Of a stretch of 64,000 nucleotides of DNA, positions 1 through 9,393 are shown one piece after another (position 1 is the first letter of the stretch; the number at the start of each line of letters is the position of its first letter). The notes below the pieces were generated by a model. The model ran no database searches, was not told the origin of the DNA, and worked only from the letters and a program-made list of their open reading frames with translations. The position numbers and the translations under genes are program-made. Origin of the DNA: Xanthomonas floridensis (GTDB lineage: Bacteria > Pseudomonadota > Gammaproteobacteria > Xanthomonadales > Xanthomonadaceae); assembly GCF_001642575.1 (NCBI RefSeq), contig NZ_LXNG01000007.1, forward strand, positions 62,001 to 126,000, given 5' to 3'.

Positions 1-1
1 C

Positions 2-1027
2 CAGAACCGCACGCAGATCCATTCGGTCAATCCGGTCGATTTCGATTTCGCTTTCACGCAGGCCAGCCGAACCGTGGTCGCACCGTCGCAGCTGGCTGCT
101 GCGCTCGATGACGCCACCTTGCGTGATGCCGTCAAGGATGCGACACGTGCGGTGATCGTGGTCGGCGCGTTGGCCGAAAATCATCCGCAGGCGGCGGCGC
201 TGCGTGCAGCTGCACGTGATTTCGCTACTGCGACCGGCGCCTCGCTGTGCCGTATCCCGCAGGGTGCCAACGCGGTGGGCCTGGTGTCGCAAGGCGTGCT
301 GCCGACCGCACGCGATGTGGCCGGCATGCTGGCGCAGCCGCGTCAGGCCTATGTGTTGTACGGCATCGAGCCGGGTCTGGATTTTGCCGACGCCGCCGCT
401 GCGCGCAGCGCGCTTGCCGGTGCCAAGGTGGTTGCATTCAGCCAGTTCGCCTGCGCTTCGACGCGCGATGTGGCCGATGTGATCCTGCCGATCGGCGCAC
501 TGCCGGAAATCGACGCCTCGCTGACTAATCTCGATGGTCGCGTGCAGACGGCGCGTGCCGCAGGCCGCCTGCCGGTCGAAGCGCGCGAAGGTTGGCGTGT
601 GCTGCGTGCGCTGGGTGGCGAGCTGGGTCTGGCTGGTTTCGAGTTCATCGATCTGGTCGGCCTGCGTGCAGGCATGCAGAACCGCAATGTGCGCCCGATG
701 GCTTCGGCCCAGCCGCAGGCGACCAACGACGGGCTGGAGGTTGCGGCAACCGCTGCGATCTACCGCACCGATGCGGTAGTGCGTCGCGCCGCTGCGTTGC
801 AGTCGCATCCGCTCAACGTCGCGCCGTGCGTGGCGATGCATCCGGAGCAGGCTGCACAGCTGCAGGTTGGCGCAGGCCAGGTGGTCAAGGTCGGCACCGA
901 CGCCGGTAAGGCGACGTTGCCGGTGGTGCTGGACAAGCGCGTTGCACCGGGCACGGTGTGGATCGAATCCGGCCATGGCGCGACCGCGCCGCTTGGCGCC
1001 GGTCGCGTAACGGTGGTGGCTGCATGA
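2..1027 (+). CDS. nuoG: NADH-quinone oxidoreductase subunit G, C-terminal part (5' end outside window)
   Basis: The open frame runs in from the left edge, so only the last 341 residues are present. NuoG is the large peripheral-arm subunit of complex I. Its N-terminal part carries iron-sulfur clusters, and the C-terminal part seen here is a molybdopterin-oxidoreductase-like fold that no longer binds molybdenum. The visible segment has the usual alternation of nucleotide-binding-like strands (for example [12 protein letters not shown], then [14 protein letters not shown]) and a C-terminal molydop-binding-like barrel. The stop codon overlaps the nuoH start in an ATGA arrangement, which indicates translational coupling in the nuo operon. 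Family assignment rests on this neighbourhood and the protein pattern; the missing N-terminus cannot be judged. Confidence 0.93.
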   Translation, partial: QNRTQIHSVNPVDFDFAFTQASRTVVAPSQLAAALDDATLRDAVKDATRAVIVVGALAENHPQAAALRAAARDFATATGASLCRIPQGANAVGLVSQGVLPTARDVAGMLAQPRQAYVLYGIEPGLDFADAAAARSALAGAKVVAFSQFACASTRDVADVILPIGALPEIDASLTNLDGRVQTARAAGRLPVEAREGWRVLRALGGELGLAGFEFIDLVGLRAGMQNRNVRPMASAQPQATNDGLEVAATAAIYRTDAVVRRAAALQSHPLNVAPCVAMHPEQAAQLQVGAGQVVKVGTDAGKATLPVVLDKRVAPGTVWIESGHGATAPLGAGRVTVVAA

Positions 1028-2115
1028 ACGAATTGCTGTTGAACGTGGTCGATCCCCTGCACCAGTGGTTCCTCGGACTGGGCGATGGCGGCATCGTGCT
1101 ATGGACCGTGTTGAAGATCCTGTTGATCGCCGTGCCGGTGATTATCTCGGTGGCCTTCTACGTGGTCTGGGAGCGCAAGCTGATCGGCTGGATGCACGTG
1201 CGTCACGGGCCCATGTACGTGGGCATGGGCATCTTTCAGGCCTTCGCCGACGTGTTCAAGCTCCTGTTCAAGGAGATCCTGCAGCCGAGCAGTTCGCACA
1301 AGGCGATGTTCATCATCGCGCCGCTGTTGACGTTGGCTCCGGCGTTCGCGGCGTGGTCGGTGGTGCCTTTCGATGCGCAGCTGGTGCTGTCCAACGCCAA
1401 CGTCGGTCTGCTGTATCTGCTGGCGATGACCTCGCTGGGCGTGTACGGCATCATCCTCGCCGGCTGGGCGTCCAACTCCAAGTATGCGTTCCTGGGTGCG
1501 ATGCGCTCGGCCGCACAGGTGGTCAGCTACGAAATCGCGATGGGCTTTGCGTTGGTCGGCGTGATGATCGCTTCCGGCAGCGTCAACCTCAGCCAGATCG
1601 TGTTTGCGCAAGCGGGTAACTCCGGCTTCTTCGACTGGTTCCTGATTCCGCTGTTCCCGTTGTTCATCGTGTACTGGGTCTCCGGCGTTGCCGAAACCAA
1701 CCGCGCGCCGTTCGACGTGGTGGAAGGCGAATCGGAAATCGTCGCCGGCCACATGGTGGAATACTCGGGCGGTGCATTCGCGCTGTTCTTCCTGGCCGAA
1801 TACGCCAACATGATCCTGGTCAGCTTCCTGATCTCGATCTTCTTCCTCGGTGGCTGGCTGAGCCCGATCCAGGGCTGGGTCAACGCGGATATCTCGCCGT
1901 GGATCGACTGGCTGTGGAAGGGCGGTTGGCCGTGGCTGTTGATGAAGGTGTTCTTCTTCGCCAGCGCCTACATCTGGTTCCGTGCCAGCTTCCCGCGCTA
2001 CCGCTACGACCAGATCATGCGTCTGGGCTGGAAGGTGTTCATTCCGCTCACGATCGTGTGGATCGCAGTGACGGCATTGATGGTGTTTTACGGCGTGATC
2101 CAGAAGGGCGTGTAA
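1024..2115 (+). CDS. nuoH: NADH-quinone oxidoreductase subunit H
   Basis: NuoH (363 residues) is the membrane subunit at the junction of the peripheral and membrane arms of complex I and forms much of the quinone-binding cavity. The sequence has about eight hydrophobic helices, the family loop with [14 protein letters not shown] near residue 45, and the acidic loop with [19 protein letters not shown] near residue 220, both characteristic of NuoH/ND1. The start is taken as the ATG overlapping the nuoG stop, which gives the usual family length. A longer open frame begins upstream at 958 but would overlap nuoG by 70 bases and is not supported. Confidence 0.97.
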   Translation: MNELLLNVVDPLHQWFLGLGDGGIVLWTVLKILLIAVPVIISVAFYVVWERKLIGWMHVRHGPMYVGMGIFQAFADVFKLLFKEILQPSSSHKAMFIIAPLLTLAPAFAAWSVVPFDAQLVLSNANVGLLYLLAMTSLGVYGIILAGWASNSKYAFLGAMRSAAQVVSYEIAMGFALVGVMIASGSVNLSQIVFAQAGNSGFFDWFLIPLFPLFIVYWVSGVAETNRAPFDVVEGESEIVAGHMVEYSGGAFALFFLAEYANMILVSFLISIFFLGGWLSPIQGWVNADISPWIDWLWKGGWPWLLMKVFFFASAYIWFRASFPRYRYDQIMRLGWKVFIPLTIVWIAVTALMVFYGVIQKGV

Positions 2116-2118
2116 TTG

Positions 2119-2607
2119 ATGAACAAGATCACCCATTACTTCAAGAGCTTGCTCCTGCTCGAACTGCTCGGAGGCTTGTGGCTGACGTTGAAATACACGT
2201 TCAAGCCCAAGTACACCGTGCTGTATCCGATGGAGAAGTTTCCGCAGTCGCCGCGTTTCCGTGGCCTGCATGCGCTGCGTCGCTATCCCAATGGCGAAGA
2301 GCGCTGCATCGCCTGCAAGCTGTGCGAAGCGGTCTGCCCGGCATTGGCGATCACCATCGACTCGGCCAAGCGCGAGGATGGATCGCGCCGCACCACGCGC
2401 TACGACATCGACTTGTTCAAGTGCATCTTCTGCGGCTTTTGCGAAGAAAGCTGCCCGGTGGACTCGATCGTCGAGACGCACATCCTCGAGTACCACTTCG
2501 AGAAGCGTGGCGAGAACATTGTCAACAAGCCGCAGCTGCTGGCGATCGGAGACCGGCTAGAGGCCGAGATCGCCGAGCGTCGCGCTGCCGATGCCGCCTT
2601 CCGTTGA
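2119..2607 (+). CDS. nuoI: NADH-quinone oxidoreductase subunit I (2x[4Fe-4S])
   Basis: NuoI (162 residues) carries clusters N6a and N6b, which pass electrons towards N2 and quinone at the base of the peripheral arm. Two ferredoxin motifs are visible: [12 protein letters not shown] near residue 61 and [12 protein letters not shown] near residue 104. Each supplies three cysteines to one cluster and the fourth to the other. The N-terminal amphipathic stretch is typical of NuoI membrane attachment. The gene lies directly after the nuoH stop. An in-frame TTG three bases upstream could also initiate, but the ATG is preferred. Confidence 0.97.
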   Translation: MNKITHYFKSLLLLELLGGLWLTLKYTFKPKYTVLYPMEKFPQSPRFRGLHALRRYPNGEERCIACKLCEAVCPALAITIDSAKREDGSRRTTRYDIDLFKCIFCGFCEESCPVDSIVETHILEYHFEKRGENIVNKPQLLAIGDRLEAEIAERRAADAAFR

Positions 2608-2614
2608 GGTCATG

Positions 2615-3274
2615 ATGGACTGGGTCTCTCTTGCGTTTTACGCCTTCTCCGCCATCGCGGTGGTGTCCGCCGGTGCGGTGATCAGCGTGCGTAACCCGGT
2701 ATATGCCGTGTTGTGCCTGATCCTCACCTTCTTCTCGATGGCCTGCATCTGGCTGCTGGTCGGTGCCGAGTTCCTCGGCGTCACTCTGGTGCTGGTCTAC
2801 GTCGGCGCGGTGATGGTGCTGTTCCTATTCGTGGTGATGATGCTGGACATCGACACCAGCCGGCTGCGCGAGGGCTGGGTCAAGTACATGCCGCTGGGCG
2901 TCATCGTTGCGGTGGCGATGCTGGCGCAGATGGTCACCTTGATCGGGGTCAAGTCGCGCACTGCCACGCCGTTCCCGGTCGACAATGCGGCAGCCCAGGC
3001 CGCCGACAGCTCGAACCTGACCTGGCTGGCCAAGAGCCTGTACACCGAGTTCCTGCTGCCGTTCGAATTTGCCGCGGTGATTCTGACCGTGGCCGTGGTC
3101 GCCGCAGTCATGCTGACCCTGCGCAAGCGCACCGGCATCAAGCTGCAGAACGCCGGCGAGCAGTCGCGGGTCAAGGCGGGTGATCGTCTGCGGATGGTCA
3201 AAATGGCGGTTGAAAAGCCGGTACAGGTTGCGCCGCAGGTCGACGCGGCCAGCGGACAGGAGGCGAAGTCTTGA
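2615..3274 (+). CDS. nuoJ: NADH-quinone oxidoreductase subunit J
   Basis: NuoJ (219 residues from the chosen start) is a membrane-arm subunit (ND6 homologue) with about five transmembrane helices. The central helix motif [16 protein letters not shown] near residue 62 is the conserved pi-bulge-containing helix of the family. The C-terminal 45 residues are hydrophilic. The frame is open further upstream (ATG at 2591 and 2612). The ATG at 2615 has a GAGG at 2606-2609 with 5-base spacing and gives the usual MDWVSLAFY start. The end overlaps nuoK by four bases. Confidence 0.95.
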
Positions 3275-3576
3275 TTACCTTGGGCCACCTGCTTGGACTG
3301 GGCGCGGTGCTGTTCTGCATCTCCCTGGCCGGCATCTTCCTCAACCGCAAGAACGTCATCGTATTGCTGATGTCGATCGAGTTGATGCTGCTGTCGGTCA
3401 ACGTCAACTTCATCGCGTTCTCGCGCGAGCTCGGCGACACCGCTGGTCAGTTGTTCGTGTTCTTCATCCTGACCGTTGCCGCCGCGGAGGCCGCCATCGG
3501 TCTTGCGATCCTGGTGACTCTGTTCCGTACGCGCCGCACGATCAATGTGGCCGAAGTCGACACGTTGAAGGGCTGA
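3271..3576 (+). CDS. nuoK: NADH-quinone oxidoreductase subunit K
   Basis: NuoK (101 residues) is the small three-helix subunit (ND4L) beside NuoJ in the proton-translocating arm. Two membrane glutamates important in the family are visible: one in [10 protein letters not shown] near residue 36 and one in [11 protein letters not shown] near residue 72. The start is a TTG overlapping the nuoJ stop (TTGA), preceded by AGGAGG at about 3258-3263, a strong ribosome site that supports this non-ATG start. Confidence 0.96.
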
Positions 3577-3583
3577 CCCGTAG

Positions 3584-5758
3584 ATGGAAATCACTCTCTC
3601 CAAGAGTCTGCTGATCGCAGTGGTGCTTGCACCGCTGGTCGGCAGCATCATCGCCGGCCTGTTCGGTCGTCAGGTGGGGCGCAAGGGCGCGCAGTACGTC
3701 ACCATCCTCGGCGTGGCGGTCAGCTGTGTGTTGTCGTGCCTGACCCTGTATCAGTTGGTGGAGCAGGGCGCCAGCCCGTTCAACCAGAACCTGTACACCT
3801 TCTTCGACGTCGGTAATTACTCCGCGCACGTCGGTTTCATGGTCGATCGCCTGACCGCGATGATGATGGTGGTGGTGACCTTCGTGTCGCTGCTGGTGCA
3901 CATCTACACCATCGGCTACATGGAAGAAGACCCGGGTTACCAGCGCTTCTTCAGCTACATCTCGTTGTTCACCTTCTCCATGCTGACGCTGGTGATGAGC
4001 AACAACTTCCTGCAGCTGTTCTTCGGCTGGGAAGCGGTGGGTCTGGTGTCGTACCTGCTGATCGGGTTTTGGTTCAAGCGCCCGACCGCTGTGTTCGCCA
4101 ACATGAAGGCGTTCCTGGTCAATCGTGTCGGCGACTTCGGCTTCATTCTCGGCATCGCCGGCGTGCTGCTGTGGTTCGGTTCGCTGGATTACTCCACCGT
4201 GTTCGCCAACGCGACCACCATGGCTGGCGCCAAGGTGCAGTTGTTCGCAGGCCACGAATGGAGCGTGATGACGCTGATCTGCATCTGCCTGTTCATCGGT
4301 GCGATGGGCAAGTCGGCGCAGGTGCCGTTGCACGTGTGGCTGCCGGACTCGATGGAAGGACCGACGCCGATTTCGGCGCTGATCCATGCCGCGACGATGG
4401 TGACCGCCGGCATCTTCATGGTCGCGCGCATGTCGCCGCTGTTCGAGCTGTCGGAAACCGCGCTGAACTTCATCCTGTTCATCGGTGCGACCACGGCCTT
4501 CTTCACCGGCCTGATCGGCATCGTGCAGAACGACATCAAGCGCGTGGTTGCGTATTCCACGCTGTCGCAGCTGGGCTACATGACTGTGGCGCTGGGCGTG
4601 TCGGCCTATTCGGCCGCCGTGTTCCATTTGATGACGCATGCCTTCTTCAAGGCGCTGCTGTTCCTGGCAGCCGGCTCGGTCATCATCGGCATGCACCACG
4701 AGCAGGACATGCGCAAGATGGGCGGCCTGCGCAAGTACATGAAGGTGACTTACTGGACCAGCGTGATCGGTACCCTGGCCCTGGTTGGTACGCCGTTCTT
4801 CTCGGGTTTCTACTCGAAGGACACCATCATCGAGGCCGCTGCGCACCATGCGCATGAGTCGCACAGCTGGATCGCGACCTACGGCTATTGGGCAGTGCTG
4901 GGCGGCGTGCTGGTCACCAGCTTCTACAGCTTCCGTCTGTTGTTCCTGACCTTCCACGGCAAGGAACGCTTCCGCGATGCCCATGCGCACGATGCCCATG
5001 GACACCACGACAGTGCGCACACTGATGCCGAAGAGCAGGTTCACGCGCACGACAGTCATGCGCATGACGTACATGCACACGATACGCACGGCCACGACGA
5101 GCACGTTCATGGGCACCATGGTGCCCACGAACCGCACGAGTCCAAGTGGGTGGTCACCCTGCCGTTGATCCTGCTTGCAATTCCGTCGGTGGCGATCGGC
5201 TTCTTCACCATCGGCCCGATGCTGTTCGGTACTGACTGGCAGGGCCACCACGCCGCGCATGCGCTGCAGGGTCAGGCGGTCTCGTTCTTCACCGGCATCG
5301 TCGATTTCTACGACCCGGCGCGCGATACCGTCGGTGCCCTGGCCGAAGAGTTCCACGGCCCGGTCGCATTTGCGTTGCACGGCATGATGGCGGCACCGTT
5401 CTTCCTGACCGTCGCCGGTCTGCTGCTCGCCGCGCTGTTCTATCTGTGGAAGCCGGAGCTGGCAACCAAGTCGCGCAAGGCGTTCGCGCCGATCGTTTGG
5501 CTGCTGGAAAACAAGTACGGCTTCGACAAGCTCTGGATCAATGGCTTCGCCGGTGGCGGTGTTGTCCTTGGCAAGGCGTCACGTGCAGTCGATACCCATG
5601 TGGTCGACGGTGCGGTCGTCAATGGTTCTGCCCGACTGATCGACCTGGCTGCAAATCTGCTGCGTCGCACGCAATCCGGTTTCCTCTATCACTACGCCTT
5701 CGCAATGATCATCGGTTTGATCGCCTTGTTGGCGGTACTGATGCATTTCTGGCGTTGA
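3584..5758 (+). CDS. nuoL: NADH-quinone oxidoreductase subunit L (with histidine-rich loop)
   Basis: NuoL (724 residues) is the distal antiporter-like proton-pumping subunit with a long lateral helix at the C-terminus. Conserved blocks are visible: the FFGWEAVGLVSYLLIGFW region with the key helix-5 glutamate near residue 149, the LHVWLPDSMEGPTPISAL segment near residue 248, and the lysine-bearing AYSTLSQLGYM region. About residues 465-522 form an exceptional hydrophilic loop very rich in histidine, alanine and aspartate (repeats of HAHD and HGHD), placed between transmembrane segments. The protein is longer than the E. coli subunit (about 613) largely because of this loop and the spacing after it. 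It sits in the nuo operon seven bases after nuoK. Confidence 0.97.
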   Translation: MEITLSKSLLIAVVLAPLVGSIIAGLFGRQVGRKGAQYVTILGVAVSCVLSCLTLYQLVEQGASPFNQNLYTFFDVGNYSAHVGFMVDRLTAMMMVVVTFVSLLVHIYTIGYMEEDPGYQRFFSYISLFTFSMLTLVMSNNFLQLFFGWEAVGLVSYLLIGFWFKRPTAVFANMKAFLVNRVGDFGFILGIAGVLLWFGSLDYSTVFANATTMAGAKVQLFAGHEWSVMTLICICLFIGAMGKSAQVPLHVWLPDSMEGPTPISALIHAATMVTAGIFMVARMSPLFELSETALNFILFIGATTAFFTGLIGIVQNDIKRVVAYSTLSQLGYMTVALGVSAYSAAVFHLMTHAFFKALLFLAAGSVIIGMHHEQDMRKMGGLRKYMKVTYWTSVIGTLALVGTPFFSGFYSKDTIIEAAAHHAHESHSWIATYGYWAVLGGVLVTSFYSFRLLFLTFHGKERFRDAHAHDAHGHHDSAHTDAEEQVHAHDSHAHDVHAHDTHGHDEHVHGHHGAHEPHESKWVVTLPLILLAIPSVAIGFFTIGPMLFGTDWQGHHAAHALQGQAVSFFTGIVDFYDPARDTVGALAEEFHGPVAFALHGMMAAPFFLTVAGLLLAALFYLWKPELATKSRKAFAPIVWLLENKYGFDKLWINGFAGGGVVLGKASRAVDTHVVDGAVVNGSARLIDLAANLLRRTQSGFLYHYAFAMIIGLIALLAVLMHFWR

Positions 5759-5778
5759 CCTGTACGGAATAAGAAAAC

Positions 5779-7281
5779 GTGTCGAACTGGCCTTTACTGT
5801 CTATCTTGATCTGGCTGCCGATTATCGGTGGCGCCCTGATCCTTGCGTTGCGCAACGCCGAGACTGCCCGCTGGGCATCCCTGGCGGTGGCGGTGGCGAC
5901 CTTTGTGCTGAGTCTGCCGCTGCTGGGCTACGACACGGCCAATGACGCGATGCAGTTCATCGAACTGCATGCCTGGATTCCGGCCTACAACATCGGCTAC
6001 AACCTGGGCGTGGATGGCATCGCGGTCGCCCTGATCGTGCTGACCACGCTGGTGACGGTGCTGGCGTTGATCGGCGCCTGGCGCTCGATCGACAAGCGCG
6101 TCAATCAGTACGTGGCTGCGTTCCTGATTCTGGAAGGCGTCACTGTCGGTATCTTCGCCGCCACCGACGCGATGCTGTTCTACGTGTTCTTCGAAGCCAT
6201 GCTGATCCCGATGTTCCTGATCATCGGCGTCTGGGGCGGCCCGCGGCGTATTTACGCGGCGATGAAGTTCTTCCTTTACACCTTCCTCGGCTCGGTGCTG
6301 ATGCTGGTGGGTCTGGTCTACCTGTACCTGAAGGGCGGCAGCTTCCAGCTGGCCGACCTGTACGCGCTGCAGCTGACCGCCAAGGAACAGGCCTGGATCT
6401 TCTTCGCATTCCTGATCGCCTTCGCGGTCAAGGTGCCGATGTTCCCGGTGCACACCTGGCTGCCGGACGCGCACGTGGAAGCGCCGACTGCCGGTTCGGT
6501 GATCCTGGCCGCGATCGCGCTGAAGATCGGTGGCTACGGCTTCCTGCGCTTCAACCTGCCGATCGTGCCGGATGCCAGCCATGAGTTCGCCTGGCTGGTC
6601 ATTACGCTCTCGCTGATCGCGGTGATCTACGTTGGCCTGGTGGCGTTGGTCCAGGACGACATGAAGAAGCTGGTGGCCTATTCGTCCATCGCGCACATGG
6701 GCTTTGTCACCTTGGGCACCTTCATCGCCTTCACCCTGGTGCGCGAGTACGGCAGTACCGACGCAGCACGCCTCGGCTTGCAGGGCGCGATGGTGCAGAT
6801 GATTTCGCACGGTTTCGTGTCCGGCGCGATGTTCTCCTGCATCGGTGTGCTGTATGACCGCATGCACACCCGTCGCATCGCCGATTACGGCGGTGTGGTC
6901 AACGTGATGCCGTGGTTCGCCACCTTCGCCATGCTGTTCTTCATGGCCAATGCCGGCTTGCCGGGTACCAGCGGTTTCGTGGGCGAGTTCATGGTGATCC
7001 TGGCCAGCTTCCAGAAGCACCCGTTGGTTGCCTTTGCCGCCGCCACCACGCTGGTGATCACTGCTGCCTATACGCTGTGGCTGTACAAGCGCGTGTTCTT
7101 CGGCGAAGTGGCCAATGCGCATGTGGCCGAGCTGAAGGACATCAACGGTCGCGAGGCCTTCGTGCTGGGGGTGTTCGCCGCTGGCGTACTGGCCCTGGGC
7201 CTGTATCCGAAGCCGCTGACCGATCTGATGGAACCGTCGATCGCCAAGCTGGCGACCCAGATTGCTGCGACCAAGCTGTAA
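5779..7281 (+). CDS. nuoM: NADH-quinone oxidoreductase subunit M
   Basis: NuoM (500 residues) is the second antiporter-like proton-pumping subunit (ND4). Fourteen or so hydrophobic helices are apparent. The helix-5 glutamate lies in FYVFFEAMLIPMFLIIGVWG near residue 140, and the discontinuous helix region reads FPVHTWLPDAHVEAPTAGSV near residue 230. The start is GTG at 5779. A TAAG-rich leader upstream gives only a modest ribosome site, but no other start gives the normal N-terminus. Spacing from nuoL is 20 bases, so it is co-transcribed. Confidence 0.96.
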   Translation: MSNWPLLSILIWLPIIGGALILALRNAETARWASLAVAVATFVLSLPLLGYDTANDAMQFIELHAWIPAYNIGYNLGVDGIAVALIVLTTLVTVLALIGAWRSIDKRVNQYVAAFLILEGVTVGIFAATDAMLFYVFFEAMLIPMFLIIGVWGGPRRIYAAMKFFLYTFLGSVLMLVGLVYLYLKGGSFQLADLYALQLTAKEQAWIFFAFLIAFAVKVPMFPVHTWLPDAHVEAPTAGSVILAAIALKIGGYGFLRFNLPIVPDASHEFAWLVITLSLIAVIYVGLVALVQDDMKKLVAYSSIAHMGFVTLGTFIAFTLVREYGSTDAARLGLQGAMVQMISHGFVSGAMFSCIGVLYDRMHTRRIADYGGVVNVMPWFATFAMLFFMANAGLPGTSGFVGEFMVILASFQKHPLVAFAAATTLVITAAYTLWLYKRVFFGEVANAHVAELKDINGREAFVLGVFAAGVLALGLYPKPLTDLMEPSIAKLATQIAATKL

Positions 7282-7317
7282 CGGCTTGCCGTCCGTTTTG
7301 ATTTTCAGGATTTGATG

Positions 7318-8778
7318 ATGACCACGCCAACGCTCGCGCCGTTGACCACCGCTGACCTGGCTCCGCTCGTACCGGAGCTGGTGCTGATCGGCGGCGCCTT
7401 TGCCCTGCTGATGCTCGACCTGTTCGTGAGCCAGCGGAACAAGGTCTGGACCCACCTGTTCTCCGTCGCCGTCCTGGCCGTGGTGCTGGCGTTGCTGGCG
7501 ACCGGAACAGGCGGGCAGGGCGAGATCTTCAGCGGCATGTTCGTGCGCGATACCGCCGCCGACGTGATGAAGACCGTCATCGTGCTCGTCAGCGGGTTGA
7601 GCCTGGTGTATGGCTGGACCTACCTGCGCGAGCGCAATCTCTATCAGGGCGAGATCCCGGTACTGGTGCTGTTTGCTACCGCCGGCATGATGTTGCTGGC
7701 CTCGGCCGGCAGCCTGCTGATGGTGTATCTGGGTCTGGAGTTGCTGGCGCTGTGTTCGTATGCGCTGGTTGCGTCCAATCGCGACAACGGGTTGGCGACC
7801 GAAGCGGCGATGAAGTATTTCGTGCTGGGTTCGCTGGCGTCGGGCCTGCTGCTGTACGGCATGTCGCTGGTCTACGGCGCTACCGGCACCTTGAGCCTGG
7901 CCGGCATCCACGATGCCATCGAAGGCTCGGGCGAGCGCACGCTGCTGCTGACCGGCACCATCTTCATGATTGCCGGCGTGGCCTTCAAGCTGGGCGCCGC
8001 GCCGTTCCATATGTGGCTGCCCGACGTCTACCAGGGTGCGCCTGCGCCGATCGCGCTGTTCATCAGCTCGGCTCCCAAGCTGGCTGCATTCGGTATGGCG
8101 TACCGCTTGCTTGAGGTGGGCATGGGGCCGTTGGCGCCGGAGTGGCATCTGCTGATCGGCGGTCTGTCGGCAGTGTCGCTGGTGATCGGCAACCTGATGG
8201 CCATTGCGCAGAGCAACCTCAAGCGCATGCTGGCCTACTCGACGGTTTCCCACATCGGCTTCCTGCTGATGGGTGTGGCCGGTGGCGGGGAAGAGGGCTA
8301 TTCGGCCGCGATGTTCTATGCAGTGAGCTACACCATCATGTCGACCGCTTCGTTCGGCGCCATCATCGCGTTGTCGCGCAATGGCTTCGAGGCCGAGAAC
8401 ATCGACGATTTCAAGGGCCTCAACGCGCGTAACCCGTGGATGGCCGGCCTGGTGCTGTGCATCATGGCGTCGCTGGCAGGCATTCCGCCGTTCCTCGGAT
8501 TCTGGACCAAGCTGGCCGTGCTCGGCGCCGCGGTGCGGGGCGACATGTTGTGGCTGGCCCTGGTCGGCGTGATCTGTGCAGTGATCGGTGCGTACTACTA
8601 CCTGCGTGTCATCAAGGTCATGTACTTCGACGAGCCGGTCGGCGAGCCGCTGCCTGCCAATAACGACCGCGTGCTGGGCACCGTGCTGGGCGTCAATGCG
8701 CTGGCCTTGCTTGCACTGGGCGTTGCGTGGAATCCGATCATGGTGTGGTGCCAGCGCGCGTTTGCGGGCCTCGCTTAA
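7318..8778 (+). CDS. nuoN: NADH-quinone oxidoreductase subunit N
   Basis: NuoN (486 residues from the chosen start) is the third antiporter-like subunit (ND2) and the last gene of the complex I operon. Conserved features include YLGLELLALCSYALVA near residue 137, FKLGAAPFHMWLPDVYQGAP near residue 223 and AYSTVSHIGFLLMG near residue 303. Three in-frame starts are adjacent (TTG 7312, ATG 7315, ATG 7318). AGGA at 7307-7310 favours the last with seven-base spacing, but 7315 is nearly as good. No clear rho-independent terminator follows; the next gene is a tRNA. Confidence 0.95.
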   Translation: MTTPTLAPLTTADLAPLVPELVLIGGAFALLMLDLFVSQRNKVWTHLFSVAVLAVVLALLATGTGGQGEIFSGMFVRDTAADVMKTVIVLVSGLSLVYGWTYLRERNLYQGEIPVLVLFATAGMMLLASAGSLLMVYLGLELLALCSYALVASNRDNGLATEAAMKYFVLGSLASGLLLYGMSLVYGATGTLSLAGIHDAIEGSGERTLLLTGTIFMIAGVAFKLGAAPFHMWLPDVYQGAPAPIALFISSAPKLAAFGMAYRLLEVGMGPLAPEWHLLIGGLSAVSLVIGNLMAIAQSNLKRMLAYSTVSHIGFLLMGVAGGGEEGYSAAMFYAVSYTIMSTASFGAIIALSRNGFEAENIDDFKGLNARNPWMAGLVLCIMASLAGIPPFLGFWTKLAVLGAAVRGDMLWLALVGVICAVIGAYYYLRVIKVMYFDEPVGEPLPANNDRVLGTVLGVNALALLALGVAWNPIMVWCQRAFAGLA

Positions 8779-9079
8779 GGGCAGCTGACAAAATTGCGCG
8801 ACCGCCGGGCTGTCGCGGCCGGTGCTCGGAATCCTCTCGTACCACGCCTACACTCCGGTTACTCGGCGCCGTCAGCACCGACCTGACGATCGCTCGCTAG
8901 GGTTTTGGTACGCGCTGTACGCGGCGCGCCTGCGCGTACTGCGGGGACATGGCGCCCGGCCGATGCATGGCCCACTGAATTAATGTCGTGATTGGTGTTT
9001 CGTTTTTGTTGCATTGCGGTTATCATTCGCCGCGACGTTGAACAGCCACCACGGTGTCCAACAGATGAAAAACTAGGGC
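8779..9079. other. Intergenic gap between nuoN and the initiator tRNA
   Basis: About 300 bases without a gene I can support. It contains several GC-rich inverted segments (for example around 8920-8945, GTACGCGCTGTACGCGGCGCG) but no strong hairpin followed by a T run. I see no coding signal. The promoter for the tRNA lies immediately downstream. Confidence 0.5.
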
Positions 9080-9108
9080 TTGCAATTGCCGCTCAAGTTC
9101 TTCATAAT
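9080..9108 (+). promoter_or_regulatory. Sigma-70-type promoter of the initiator tRNA
   Basis: TTGCAA at 9080-9085 and CATAAT at 9103-9108 are separated by exactly 17 bases, and the tRNA starts 12 bases after the -10 element. The same geometry is seen before the tRNA-Asn and tRNA-Val genes in this window, which strengthens the call. Confidence 0.75.
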
Positions 9109-9119
9109 TCCGCTTCTGC

Positions 9120-9196
9120 TGCGGGGTGGAGCAGTCTGGCAGCTCGTCGGGCTCATAACCCGAAGGTCGCAGGTTCAAATCCTGCCCCCGCTACCA
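9120..9196 (+). tRNA. tRNA-fMet (anticodon CAT)
   Basis: The 77-base cloverleaf ends with encoded CCA. The anticodon arm is TCGGG-CTCATAA-CCCGA: the three consecutive G:C pairs below the CAT anticodon are a hallmark of initiator tRNA. Bases 1 and 72 are T and T, so the acceptor stem has no 1:72 pair, also an initiator feature (C:A in E. coli). The T arm GTTCAAATC is intact. It is preceded by its own promoter and followed by terminators, so it is probably an independent transcript that could also read into rimP. Confidence 0.96.
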
Positions 9197-9268
9197 AGTT
9201 TCGAATTGTTGCTTTAACGCAGTGATTCAACTTCTTGGATCGTAAGGACGCATGTTCCCGTCTTTACG

Positions 9269-9294
9269 CCGACCCTGAGAGGTCGGGCTTTTTT
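9269..9294 (+). terminator. Rho-independent terminator after tRNA-fMet
   Basis: A six-pair stem (CCGACC 9269-9274 with GGTCGG 9281-9286) with a six-base loop is followed by GC and a run of six T. It lies 73 bases after the tRNA. Confidence 0.7.
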
Positions 9295-9298
9295 CACG

Positions 9299-9327
9299 CA
9301 AGGGGCCCATCGGGCCCCTTGTTTTTT
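9299..9327 (+). terminator. Strong second terminator hairpin before rimP
   Basis: A perfect ten-pair stem (CAAGGGGCCC with GGGCCCCTTG) and three-base loop, followed by six T (9322-9327). It lies only five bases after the first terminator. Tandem terminators here separate the tRNA from the rimP-nusA-infB operon or act as an attenuator in its leader. Confidence 0.8.
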
Positions 9328-9393
9328 CCGGAACCGGAAAGTTTGCTGCCGGTTGCCGGGGTTCTACTGGCAATCATCTGATCAGGGCAGTCT

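Noticed and set aside
1099..2496. Long open frame on the minus strand over nuoH-nuoI
   Set aside because: It is the antisense shadow of strongly coding, high-GC genes; its composition (Arg/His/Gln-rich) and lack of ribosome site are typical of shadows. The same holds for 5794-8253, 3542-5380, 9671-11353, 11542-13800, 16346-18385 and 39347-40957 on the minus strand.
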